A DNA stretch of 64,000 nucleotides from Chara braunii (lineage: Eukaryota > Streptophyta > Charophyceae > Charales > Characeae), in NCBI GenBank assembly GCA_003427395.1, contig BFEA01000313.1:505082-569081 (forward strand), written 5' to 3'. The notes under the pieces were generated by a model, which was not told the origin of the DNA, did no database searches, and saw nothing but the letters and a program-made list of their open reading frames with translations. Shown piece after piece: positions 1 to 8,183 of this stretch (positions are counted from its first letter, which is position 1; every line of letters begins with the position of its first letter). Position numbers and translations under genes: made by a program.

Positions 1-102
1 TAATCAGATAACTTTCTTCTTTAGACCGTAAAGAATCAACAGGGAAAATTTAAGAGTTATTGGGGGTTCGTGGAGAGCATGCGATTGCGCGCAAGAACCT
101 AA

Positions 103-162
103 GACCCTAATTGGATAAACCCTGGTTAGGGGGAACCCTAATTAGGTCAAACCCTAGTTAGG
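103..162. repeat. Short degenerate ACCCTAATTAGG-type repeat
   Basis: Four imperfect units of about 16 bp, each built on ACCCTAATT or ACCCTAGTTAGG. The units resemble a plant telobox (AAACCCTA) but are not a regular heptamer array, so this is not telomeric sequence. It may be part of the regulatory DNA upstream of element 1. Confidence 0.4.
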
Positions 163-170
163 ACTTTAGG

Positions 171-1115
171 AAGCGAAAGCAACCCCTAATACTGTATTAG
201 AGACAAAATCTAGAAGGTATTCACAAACATATGCGATTTTGTATTTTTCGGTTTGTTTTAATATTTATTTCATTGGTAAAAGATAGCGAAAAAAAAAAAA
301 AAAAAAAAAAATTTGTCTTTTCGCAATTTTAATTGTTTAAATTGCTTCGAGGTTTCCTTTTGGGCAGCGGATTAAGGGACACTAGTCCCGAGCCCCATCC
401 CCACGGGGGGGATCACCATAATTATTTTGGCCGCCGATAAATCGTGGAAATCGGTGTACTATAACTAGATCCAACCTCTTACAATTGTAAAATAAGAAAA
501 AAAAATATTTTGGCTTCCTTACCTTTTTTTTTTTCTAATTAAATATTAGATAAAATCTAAAAAAATAATAAAAAATTGCAGAAAAGGGTGGAACAAGGGT
601 GAGAAGTCAGCAACGAATTAGGGTCGGCACCTAACTTGTTTTTTTTGCCATTAAAAAAAAATTAAAAAAAATGAATTTAATAATTTTTTTGTGAATTAAT
701 TGATGATAAATTGAAAGAAATTCCTAGGTGAGTGCAAAAAAAGGTCAGGGTCCATTTCAGACTTTCTTTTGTACTTACTACCCAAATACTAAGTATTGGG
801 GTAGAGATAGACTAAATTCTAGTCTCCTTTGACTTTTTTTTATTAATTAAAATTTTATAAATTCGCTAAAAACCTATAAATGGCTTAGAAAATTTAGTAC
901 GCCTTATCTACCTAGTATTTATTAAGTTTCATATTTGACTGTGACTTCCGGTGGTCGGGAGTGCGCCAGAGGGATATGCAGGATGAATTCCCTCAGATAG
1001 AGCACACGCTTTGTACTCAAGGAAACTCGGGTAGGAGGTGTGGGAGCTCTATTTGAGCCCGGAATTCGGTGTCCCTCGGACCTAGGATATATTAGGGCTT
1101 GACCGCCTTGATCGG
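171..1115. other. AT-rich stretch without a gene
   Basis: A-rich and T-rich runs, including a poly-A tract near 290-310. No ORF has coding character. It precedes the element 1 ORF cluster and could hold its LTR or leader, but I found no matching repeat downstream of the element, so no LTR call is made. Confidence 0.5.
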
Positions 1116-2105
1116 ATGTGGCAACCCGGCGTCGAGGACTATGAGGTTGGACGTGCTTGGGAGGTAGACCCTCCCGAACTTATAGAGCGCGACTTAGTGG
1201 AGTTCACGCTCCCTGCACGACGCATCCATTGGCACGATGGACAGTGCGGGTGGAGACCCATCCTCTTGTACTCCGGTGCTTGGCTGTGGACGTACAGAGA
1301 GTTCCAGAGCAGTCAAGGGAGACGCCTAGTGAAGGCCTATCTGTACCTGGGAGTAGAGACGAGCAAAGAGGTCGCCTTGACTCTCGCGACGTCGGGAATC
1401 AGTTACGTCATTAGCAGAGCGTTGCGATACTTGCAGGAGGAGGTTGATGCGTTTCGGGCTGATAACGAGCGGGACCCGTTGACTTTATTTCACGGGCAGC
1501 CTCCCCTCACTATCACAGGGGATCTCCAACTAGCCTGAGGCGGTTTTTTCCCATACTTAGGGGCTAGCCTGAGGGCAGTTGTTCCCGGGTTCGTCGTGGA
1601 CGCTGTTTTCGGAGGAGTGGGTGGCTTGGTCGAGGCTTACCTCACATCCCGAGAGCTCGAGGTCTTCGCCAGAGGAGGCCTTGACTTTCACTATATATAT
1701 TACTACCTCGTGACTGCGGGGCCTCGCTGAGGAGATGAGAGGGTTCAACTCATAGAGCTAATCTGCTCCTTAGGTCACGATTACGAGAGGGGCGTTCCCC
1801 CACCCTCGTACGTGTGGGATCTAGAGCTCCGGGCTGGATCTGAGTATATTACTTATATAGGTAAACTCTTCTTGGATGACTGGGGCAGCTGGTGGAGCGA
1901 GGACCCGCTACCCCTGATATACGACTACCAGTTGGCGCAGTATTATCAGGCGATAGGGCTCCCTCCGTACCGCATAGGGGACGAGCCGGACGACGACGAG
2001 TGGGTGAGGGACGACGACGAGGAGGCCTGGGAACCTGACTGGGTCGACTCTGAGAGCGAGGACGCTGAGTCGGGAGAGGAGTTTGACATCATTTCCCGAG
2101 GATAG
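1116..2105 (+). pseudogene. Family A upstream ORF of element 1 (A1), two in-frame TGA stops
   Basis: One reading frame runs through about 330 codons, broken only by TGA at 1536-1538 and 1728-1730. The N-terminal third has a beta-strand-like segment ending in KAYLYLG. The middle has FVVDAVFGG, matching FIVDATFGG in the ORF at 47854 and FIIDEAF in the ORF at 48600. The C-terminal part matches the C-terminal halves of the ORFs at 2468 and 28884, and it ends in a strongly acidic tail rich in Asp and Glu, like the ORF at 27445-27681. The second TGA aligns with a Trp in the element 2 copy (GPFWGN). The family is not recognised and its function is unknown. It lies about 6.5 kb upstream of gag on the same strand, first in a tandem cluster. 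A start at ATG 1116 is plausible but unproven. Confidence 0.6.
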
Positions 2106-2467
2106 GGGTCGCTATCAAAGCCTAGGCGGGATCCCGCGAAGCGACGAGTATCGGCAAGGGAGGATTAGACTTGCGGATTATAGACCGACGAGGGAGTAGG
2201 GGGGATAGTACGGAGCCAGAGAGGAAGTGATTGAGGGGGGCTGTCCACCAGTGTCAGGTAACTATTGGACGTGATCAGATGGTAGAGCCGGTCGACTGAG
2301 TCGACCTTCCAATCGACAATGCTAGATGGCTTAAGCCCCCCGAGATCGTGGCGCCCGGCGTACTAGAGCTTGATCTACCGGCCAAGAGTGTGGCTGGACC
2401 TGGATCCGGACTTCAAAGCCGGTGGAGGTCGATGTTGTTGGGGACAGGCGTATACTTGTAGACCTAC
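2106..2467. other. Spacer between family A copies
   Basis: No convincing ORF is present. The base composition resembles the flanking ORFs, so this may be the decayed start of the next family A copy, but I could not align it. Confidence 0.35.
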
Positions 2468-3205
2468 GTGGTTGAGACTTTCAGGTCGGACAGCCAACGG
2501 TGGCGAGCGCCCGAGACGACGAGTATAGAGGCAATAAGTCACATTTATTACTCGCGCGCGGTAGGGGCAACGATTTATTTTGAGGGCCTAGTCCATGATC
2601 ACTGGCGAGGCGAGCAGGAGGCGAGAGCTATCCTCTCAGATGTCGCAGAGGGTGTCCGTAAGGGGGTCGAGCGCTTGTATGGTCCAGCTAGGGCAGTGAG
2701 GACGACCTTCCGGATCGTAGGGGCCTTGCCATTTCCCAGTATCCGACTAAGAGTGAGAGTTCCGATCTTTGTGGCAGAGGAACTCTGGGGTCTGGGCCAC
2801 GTTGCCGAGACTTATTTCGCCACCCTCAAGCTGAATGGCTTGAGTAGGGGACTGACGGACCGAGATTGAATTGCTTACGCGCAGTTCGTCGGGGGACCTC
2901 TTGTTGGGGAGAGAGGGCTCCAACTCATATTGTTCATACGAGCTCTAGCGCCGTCTGGGGACCCTGAGTCTTTTTTCCCGTACCAGCCCCCAGAGTTCTG
3001 GTTAGCGTTAGAAAGGGAGATCCAGAGACCCCTAGATTGCTTAGAGGGTGTGGGCCGACTTCTGAGCGAAACTCGTGACAACATGCCTGCTCCCCTCATT
3101 TCGATCTGGGAGGTTGAGGAGCATTATCAGCGGATATGCCCGGATAGAGAGGACCTTGGCTGGTATGCGGACGATAGAGAGTTGGAGGACTTGGTGGACA
3201 TATAG
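2468..3205 (+). pseudogene. Family A upstream ORF of element 1 (A2), one in-frame TGA
   Basis: A single frame of about 245 codons with one TGA at 2867-2869. The motif VPIFVAEELWG around codon 105 is the equivalent of LPSFIIDEAFW at 48600 and LPTFVIEQTYG at 4113. After the stop, the segment around GGPLVGERGLQLILFI and the later PLISIWEVEEHYQRI align with AGPR(stop)GDERVQLIELI and PLIYDYQLAQYYQAI of the 1116 ORF. The two are therefore tandem paralogues. The first third, with the usual WIE-type strand, is weak or missing. The track-style start at 2468 is not an anchored ATG, so the true N-terminus is uncertain. Function unknown. Confidence 0.55.
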
Positions 3206-3592
3206 CCTTGGGGAGATCAGGGCCAGCCTTGGGGAGATCCGAGACTTAACGAGCGCGACGCCGACCGAAAGGACGGGGGCGCTGACCTCGTAGGCGGAGT
3301 GGTACCAGAGGAGGATCGTTGGGGGCACCTCCGCCAGTCCTAGGGACAGGAGGATATCCCTTGGGGGCGTGAGATAGGTGAGGATAGAGACGTGGATACG
3401 CTAGACGCGGACGAGGGTCGTTCACGGAGGCGGAGAGTGTATTTACGAAATCGTGGCACGGATCGTATAGGTCCCGAGAATAGCCGTAGATTTTTTTTTA
3501 GCATAGGTGTTTGGGAAAGGGAGAAAGAGCTAGGAGAAGAGGTAGAGACGACGGTGGGGATTACAAATGGGCAGGCATCTGATGTCCTTTAG
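3206..3592 (+). pseudogene. Possible charged tail of the A2 ORF
   Basis: The frame of the preceding ORF stays readable past TAG 3203-3205 to 3592, with one more TAG at 3341-3343. It is rich in Asp, Glu and Arg and includes a run RSRRRR. Two near-identical 13-base segments (CCTTGGGGAGATC) lie near 3206-3240. It could be the remnant of the charged tail seen on other family A members, or chance. It overlaps the start of the next ORF in another frame. Confidence 0.3.
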
Positions 3593-4073
3593 ACGGGTAT
3601 ATTGGGAGCAGCTAATCACCGAGGGACGAGGCCCTACAAGAGAGGAGATTAGTAAGGTTGTCCGATCCCTGAATGAGAAGACGAGGAGAGCGATTATCCC
3701 ATACGAGCTCGCTACATACGACTATGTCCAGGGAAAAGGGATAGATCACCGGCGCTCGTACATTCTTACATATCGCTTTGTTAACCTTGACGAGTACGAC
3801 GTGCGGATCTGTGTTCCTTCGACCCGAGCTAGGGGGGAACTGAGCGGGAAGGCTTGGAAGAGCGCGGTTAGATTGGTGATAGGAAAGGTGGACCGCTTAA
3901 AACAAGAAGGGAAGATAGTTAGTTGGGATACTGGGATCGAGGGGTTTGAAAGGATTCCATCTCCTCCAGTCACAGGGAAGAACCTATCTAGGTATGAATG
4001 GCACGAGATGATAGAGTTAGTAACGCGAATTAGAGATCAGGGACACTCGTACTTGTGTTTTTTTATCCCTTGA
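3567..4073 (+). CDS. Family C upstream ORF of element 1 (C1)
   Basis: An uninterrupted ORF of 168 codons from an ATG. It aligns over its length with the ORFs at 6683-7180 and 7190-7684: IIPYELATYDYV matches VIPYEVERYELV, LDEYDVRICVP matches IDVYDVRIYLP, and IVSWDTGIEGFERIPSPP matches IIWDTRITIFEGLPKPP. The predicted pattern is paired beta strands followed by a helix (about residues 90-110), then another strand. I do not recognise the family. It sits between two family A ORFs with about 40 nt to the next ORF, which suggests one polycistronic or retrotransposon-length transcript. No signal peptide or membrane segment is seen. Confidence 0.6.
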   Translation: MGRHLMSFRRVYWEQLITEGRGPTREEISKVVRSLNEKTRRAIIPYELATYDYVQGKGIDHRRSYILTYRFVNLDEYDVRICVPSTRARGELSGKAWKSAVRLVIGKVDRLKQEGKIVSWDTGIEGFERIPSPPVTGKNLSRYEWHEMIELVTRIRDQGHSYLCFFIP

Positions 4074-4112
4074 GATAAACCTCTAACAAGCATCGATGAG
4101 GCGGATAGGGTG

Positions 4113-4736
4113 ATGAGGAGCGGCTCAGACGCATGGTTGACGTACGTTCTGACGCGAGATTCAGACTCCTATAGAGTGAGGAAACTGATAGGACCAAGAG
4201 AGATGAATGTGGGGTACGATATTCCTCTCCCAGTGCGCTTAGAGGAAATAGCAAGCATACCGATCAGGCACTCTGGTACCTGGTTAGCTAGAGGCGTCTT
4301 CCTGTCGACGGTGATCTTAGAGGATAGAGGGTTTGATATCCCTCGACGACCGGAAGGGATAGGGCATCTTGTGTTTGACAAAACACGAGACCTCGAAATA
4401 GGGCTAACACTCGTCGGTGTTAGCAGGGACTGGTGGAAGTACGAGGTCTTAGCAAAATCAATAGTGAGACGGCGGCTAACGAGTTTTCCAGGAGAGAGAC
4501 CGTTCACTATCCGCGTCATAATCGGGCCCCCGCACCCAGCCTTCTACCCTGTAGAGAGTTGGAGGTTGGCTCTCCCTACGTTCGTAATAGAACAAACCTA
4601 TGGGAGCATGGACCACCTGACTAAAGCAGTTGACCACACGCTGTACGTGCTCTGGTTAGGGCTAGCGCATCGATTGAAGGAGGCGTACTATGCAGTTTGC
4701 GTGAGGTGGGGACAACCGGACAAGGAGACCTTATAG
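4113..4736 (+). CDS. Family A upstream ORF of element 1 (A3), uninterrupted
   Basis: An intact ORF of 208 codons from the ATG at 4113; a GTG immediately upstream is less likely as start. It carries the family A strand-helix region (LEIGLTLVG followed by WWKYEVLAKSIV). About residues 155-165 hold the second hallmark, LPTFVIEQTYG, equivalent to LPSFIIDEAFW at 48600. It lacks the acidic tail of the 1116 copy and ends soon after the second motif. It is the best preserved family A member in element 1. Biochemical role unknown. Its position upstream of gag in a gypsy-type element suggests a retroelement accessory protein, which is inference. Confidence 0.6.
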   Translation: MRSGSDAWLTYVLTRDSDSYRVRKLIGPREMNVGYDIPLPVRLEEIASIPIRHSGTWLARGVFLSTVILEDRGFDIPRRPEGIGHLVFDKTRDLEIGLTLVGVSRDWWKYEVLAKSIVRRRLTSFPGERPFTIRVIIGPPHPAFYPVESWRLALPTFVIEQTYGSMDHLTKAVDHTLYVLWLGLAHRLKEAYYAVCVRWGQPDKETL

Positions 4737-4863
4737 ACGCTACCTCCTGGGTGGATTGCTTGAGGCCGGACGATCTCGTTCATTACTGTCAAAGACGAGT
4801 AGAGGATAAGTACGTCTGTCTAGAGGACTTGAGATACCTGTTCCGACATAGAAGGTAGGAGGT

Positions 4864-5145
4864 ATGCTCGGAAGGGCAACTACAAGGGGTAATGTAAGCA
4901 GACGATTAGTGAACGGAGGCTTTACAGTGACCGTCTTACTCAGAGCACAAATAGATGAGGACCTGACAAAACAGGAGTGTCTTCGATGAGCCATAGAATT
5001 CATACGTGAGTACCGGCCAGGAGTCCTCACGTGCGTGACCTTCCAGACAAAGGTAACGTACGAGGTGATGGTATGGTTGGTCGGATACCTACGCGCAGAG
5101 TTGTTCTTTGACGAAACGGTAGTGGAAGCGAGGAAGAGAGAATGA
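4864..5145 (+). pseudogene. Family B upstream ORF of element 1 (B1), in-frame TGA
   Basis: Starting at ATG 4864 the frame is readable to TGA 5143-5145, with one internal TGA at 4987-4989. The translation aligns without large gaps to the intact ORF at 5162. RGNVSRRLVNGGFTVTVLLR matches TRAVSKRLARDEGTLQILLR, and VTYEVMVWLVGYLRAELFFDET matches MVYEVVVCVKGIVRIEIVRDET in pattern. It is a decayed tandem copy, 16 bases upstream of the intact one. Function unknown. Confidence 0.55.
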
Positions 5146-5161
5146 GACGGGTTGCATTGAC

Positions 5162-5614
5162 ATGACAGAGCGTGACCCAGCGCTGTATCGACATGGACCC
5201 CGAGCTTTGTACTCTCTCCGGTGGGATCGCAGAGGTTCCGATTCGTGGAGGAGCATGGACGATAGGAATCCTCGAGTGGTTGCTCACAGAATAATGACGA
5301 GCCGTCTGCCTGTTGAGGAGCGATATGAGCCTTCCTTGCGACGACTCCCGTATACGCGAGCGGTTTCTAAACGCTTAGCACGCGACGAAGGAACGCTACA
5401 GATTCTCCTGAGGCTGAATATAAGTGAGGAGTTGTCCGACAGTGGGTACAAAGAACTTGCAGAGGATGTCATACGGGAGGAGAGGTTAGGAGCACCGAGG
5501 GAGATAACGACACAGAGGTGGATGGTGTATGAGGTGGTTGTCTGCGTGAAGGGGATTGTGCGCATAGAGATAGTTCGAGACGAGACACCCACGAAAGCTC
5601 GGAGTAAGATGTGA
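5162..5614 (+). CDS. Family B upstream ORF of element 1 (B2), intact, with gag-like N-terminus
   Basis: An ORF of 150 codons starting ATG 5162. The C-terminal 85 residues form the family B core: strand LQILLRLNI, helix around KELAEDVIREE, then two strands VYEVVVCV and IVRIEIV. The core is shared with 4864-5145 and more weakly with 6146-6466. The N-terminal part is different. YSLRWDRRGSDSWRSMDDRNP closely resembles YSLRRNTDPWRSVEDRNP in this element's own gag (about 9369-9430), and the DNA is alike there too (about 24 of 29 bases). The N-terminus therefore looks like a copied piece of gag fused to a family B core. Function unknown. Confidence 0.6.
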   Translation: MTERDPALYRHGPRALYSLRWDRRGSDSWRSMDDRNPRVVAHRIMTSRLPVEERYEPSLRRLPYTRAVSKRLARDEGTLQILLRLNISEELSDSGYKELAEDVIREERLGAPREITTQRWMVYEVVVCVKGIVRIEIVRDETPTKARSKM

Positions 5615-5652
5615 TAGGCGCTCGGAGCTTAGAGAGAGATGGGCAGTTGAGA

Positions 5653-5868
5653 ATGGAAAACATAGATGAGAGAGTGAAGAGAGTTAAGAAGCATGTTATA
5701 GAACCATTCTTAAAGCGAGTTAAGAAGTTGGGCAACAAGATTCGTGATTGCGGAGCCAGTAAGAATAAGAGGGAACTGCGTAGGATAGAAACAGTATCGA
5801 AGGGACAAAGAACTCTTCAGGAGGTGGCAATTAGATTTCCTGGAGAGCGTGAAGACGAGAGATCGTAA
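5653..5868 (+). CDS. Small Lys/Arg-rich ORF, partly duplicated by an assembly artefact
   Basis: 71 codons from ATG 5653, very rich in Lys, Arg and Glu with heptad-like Val/Leu spacing (RVKRVKKHVIEPFLKRVKK), so it is probably helical. I do not recognise it. Its second half is repeated at 5930-6042 across a sequencing-adapter junction, so the real gene end is uncertain: the copy downstream of the adapter could be the true continuation. Confidence 0.4.
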   Translation: MENIDERVKRVKKHVIEPFLKRVKKLGNKIRDCGASKNKRELRRIETVSKGQRTLQEVAIRFPGEREDERS

Positions 5869-6042
5869 CGACAAGGAAACAGGGACTGCGTAGGATAGGT
5901 CTCTTATACACATCTAGATGTGTATAAGAGGGAACTGCGTAGGATAGAAACAGTATCGAAGGGACAAAGAACTCTTCAGGAGGTGGCAATTAGATTTCCT
6001 GGAGAGCGTGAAGATGAGAGATCGTAACGATAAGGAAAAAGG
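5771..6042. repeat. Artefactual direct duplication around an adapter
   Basis: About 113 bases starting GGGAACTGCGTAGGATAG at 5771 are repeated from 5930 with a few differences. The adapter lies between the copies. The arrangement is the one expected when a circularised mate-pair junction read is assembled into a contig. Confidence 0.85.
5899..5930. other. Nextera mate-pair junction adapter (partial), assembly artefact
   Basis: A palindrome made of GTCTCTTATACACATCT followed by AGATGTGTATAAGAG. This is the Tn5 mosaic end joined to its reverse complement, missing a few outer bases. It is not biological sequence. Confidence 0.95.
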
Positions 6043-6145
6043 GCAGTCGTCAGGGCCGACGGAACGGGGGGAGGAGTCGGCAGAGGCTACCGACTAGGAA
6101 GAAAAGGAAAGTGAGGAAGGAGCATCAGAACGATGATAAGGGGCA

Positions 6146-6466
6146 ATGTCGGGTACGACTGAGTATTCCAATGATAAGTTTTCCTTGCATGTCGTGGGGA
6201 AGTTAGATGGATCGGTGGTCTGTGTGATAATGCAAGTGGAGCACCTAGCAAGACTCGATGTGATGGAGGAGGCAGAATATACTAGGCAAGCGGTAAGAGA
6301 GGCGCGAGTGACTGGGCTCTGGGTAGGAGTTAAAAATAGTCGTCTGATTAGATACATATTGTGTGTGACTCCTTTCGATGGGCCGCCCTTGTCTAGGTCG
6401 TGGCACGAGACACTGAGAGAGATTGAGACTCCTAGAAAGGGAGGCCAAGAGGGCTGGAGAGAGTGA
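6146..6466 (+). CDS. Probable family B upstream ORF of element 1 (B3)
   Basis: 106 codons from ATG 6146. The order strand (GSVVCVIMQV), helix (EEAEYTRQAVREA), strand (IRYILCVTP) parallels the family B core of the 5162 ORF, with weaker identity. It is followed with a 4-base overlap by a further small ORF. Function unknown. The assignment to family B rests on pattern rather than strong identity. Confidence 0.45.
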   Translation: MSGTTEYSNDKFSLHVVGKLDGSVVCVIMQVEHLARLDVMEEAEYTRQAVREARVTGLWVGVKNSRLIRYILCVTPFDGPPLSRSWHETLREIETPRKGGQEGWRE

Positions 6467-6657
6467 GGGTGATAGTTGACGACGTTATTCTCAGGATACT
6501 CTCGACACATAATCGGTACTGGAAAGAGTTTATTAACACTCTAGAAGACATAGAGGATTTTGGAGACAACGATGATTTTGAAGCTTTCTACCTAATCTTA
6601 CGAACATCCGCGGATAGGGTGTTAGTGGCGCTTGCTTTAGCTGACTTAAAATGTTAG
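6463..6657 (+). CDS. Small ORF with acidic centre, element 1 cluster
   Basis: About 64 codons with no ATG at the open end (first codon GTG), so the start is undefined. It contains an Asp/Glu-rich middle (EDIEDFGDNDDFEAF) between hydrophobic strands. It may be another decayed family B unit or the C-terminal part of the preceding ORF after a frameshift. Not recognised. Confidence 0.3.
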   Translation: MRVIVDDVILRILSTHNRYWKEFINTLEDIEDFGDNDDFEAFYLILRTSADRVLVALALADLKC

Positions 6658-6682
6658 GCGACCTGTAAATGTTGCGCGAGAG

Positions 6683-7180
6683 ATGAGCTTACCCGAGGAG
6701 GAGTTAGCGCGAAGGAGACGAAAGTTTGCAGGATGGAGTGGACCCCGTGATCCTGAACATGAGAAAGTACTCCAAGGTCTGATCGCGATTTGCAGACGGG
6801 AAATCTTTCCCTACGAGGTAGTCAGGTACCAGGTAGCAAACAACGGTTGAGACAAAAATCAGTTTTATGTAATGACCGTATACTTTTCCGACCTATGAGT
6901 ACACCACATAGGTATATACTTACCTAGGGAGCGCACAGAGTTCTGTGTTTACACGAGGTGCTGCAGAATAGCCGCGTGGAAGTTGAGGGAGGAGAAGAAG
7001 AGATTGGAAGACTTGGGGAAGACTGTCGAGGTCTGCGACGACATCACGATTTTTGACGGCCTGCCTAAGCCACCGATTCTAGACAGAGGATTAGTACAGA
7101 ATGGATGAGAGGTGGTAGTAGACTTTGCTAGGGTGGTCCGAATGAGAGATGGTCCAAAGAAATCGCCAGGAAGAGAATAG
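6683..7180 (+). pseudogene. Family C upstream ORF of element 1 (C2), three TGA stops
   Basis: The frame runs from ATG 6683 to TAG 7178-7180 with TGA at 6848-6850, 6896-6898 and 7106-7108. The translation aligns with the intact ORF that follows: EIFPYEVVRYQVANNG matches EVIPYEVERYELVDSG, and DDITIFDGLPKPP matches DTRITIFEGLPKPP. The first TGA falls exactly where the intact copy has Trp (SGWKEI). The third falls where C1 at 3567 has Trp and C3 has Tyr. It is a tandem decayed duplicate of the next ORF in the same frame, 9 nt apart. Confidence 0.6.
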
Positions 7181-7189
7181 GATGTGGGG

Positions 7190-7684
7190 ATGCGCGAAGA
7201 GGAAAATATCTCTGATCGCGAGCTGGTGTTGAGGAGAGAGAGGTTTCTTGCCGGAAACAAACCGTCCGAGGAGAGACTAGCGACTATTTGTGGCATGTTG
7301 AGTTCACTAGGGAAAAGAGAAGTAATCCCGTACGAGGTAGAGAGGTACGAGCTTGTGGATAGCGGATGGAAGGAGATACGTCTTTATGTGATGACCGCCA
7401 GGTTTATCCATATAGACGTGTATGATGTGAGGATTTACCTGCCTAGGGAGAGAGAAGTAGATCTTGTATACGGTCGATGTTGGGAGCGCGCGAAAGAGGT
7501 TGTAGAAGGCGAAATAGATAAGTTACTAACTCTGGCGAAGAACATTATCTGGGACACTCGGATAACGATCTTTGAGGGGCTTCCTAAACCTCCGACTCCG
7601 TGTCAGATAACGCAAGAGGGAAACTACGGAACCATAGTGGACCTTGCCTTACGACATCAGGAGTTTGATGGCAAGAGGAGATGA
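7190..7684 (+). CDS. Family C upstream ORF of element 1 (C3), intact
   Basis: 164 codons from ATG 7190; an in-frame GTG at 7184 is less likely as start. It is the full-length family C member: VIPYEVERYELV, then YVMTARFIHIDVYDVRIYLP (two strands), helix GRCWERAKEVVEGEIDKLLTLA, then DTRITIFEGLPKPP. The VRIYLP strand followed by a helix recalls the VTLYLP strand plus helix of family A, so the two families may share a fold. That is inference from pattern only. No catalytic motif is evident. Confidence 0.6.
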   Translation: MREEENISDRELVLRRERFLAGNKPSEERLATICGMLSSLGKREVIPYEVERYELVDSGWKEIRLYVMTARFIHIDVYDVRIYLPREREVDLVYGRCWERAKEVVEGEIDKLLTLAKNIIWDTRITIFEGLPKPPTPCQITQEGNYGTIVDLALRHQEFDGKRR

Positions 7685-7841
7685 GTACCCGCTAACAAGA
7701 ACCAACGTCGGACGACGAGGGTTGAGCTACTTGGAGAGGAGGATATCGATCGATCTGCGAGAGCACTTGTGTGCTTGTACTCGTGAGGAGTTACGCAGGT
7801 GTTGCCTGTATAGAGGGACAGGAGGGACAACTTTTCCTTGA
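7668..7841 (+). CDS. Short ORF overlapping the end of C3
   Basis: 57 codons from ATG 7668, overlapping the previous ORF by 17 bases in another frame. LERRISIDLREHL followed by TREELRRC faintly resembles the strand-helix of family B. It may be a truncated copy or chance. Nothing else supports it. Confidence 0.25.
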   Translation: MARGDEYPLTRTNVGRRGLSYLERRISIDLREHLCACTREELRRCCLYRGTGGTTFP

Positions 7842-7957
7842 CACGGGGGTACTAGATATTGAGGGAACGCACGAGATCCAAGATGAGAGTGGAAGACTGA
7901 CGGTGATTTTGAGGGCGGTTGAGAACTAGATTTAGGTATTTAGAGATCGCCAGAACT

Positions 7958-8087
7958 GGTTCTAACATTAGGTCCGGGCTGCCGGCTCTGACATTAGGTC
8001 CGGGCTGTCGGTTCTGACATTGAGTCCGGGCTGCCGGCTCTGACATTAGAACAGGGTGGCCGGTTCTGACATTAGGTCCGGGCTGCG
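7958..8087. repeat. 26-bp tandem repeat, five copies
   Basis: Five head-to-tail 26-bp units of the type GGTTCTGACATTAGGTCCGG plus CTGCC. They vary at a few positions; the fourth is the most diverged. The array ends 29 bases before a TATA box, so it looks like an upstream activating array of the kind found in LTR promoters. Confidence 0.85.
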
Positions 8088-8116
8088 CGTTCGAGTGTTA
8101 GGGACGATAAACTCCC

Positions 8117-8124
8117 TATATAAA
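8117..8124 (+). promoter_or_regulatory. TATA box upstream of element 1 gag
   Basis: TATATAAA in the context CTCCCTATATAAACGCG, 29 bases downstream of the 26-bp array and about 270 bases upstream of the gag frame. The position suggests a promoter for gag-pol separate from the upstream ORF cluster. No transcript evidence is available here. Confidence 0.45.
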
Positions 8125-8183
8125 CGCGATCTCGGGGAGGAAACAAAGTATATGGAGTCTGATACAATGGTCCGCACCCGAGT

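Noticed and set aside
103-162. Interstitial telomere repeat
   Set aside because: The ACCCTAA-like words are spaced about 16 bp apart and irregular, not tandem heptamers.
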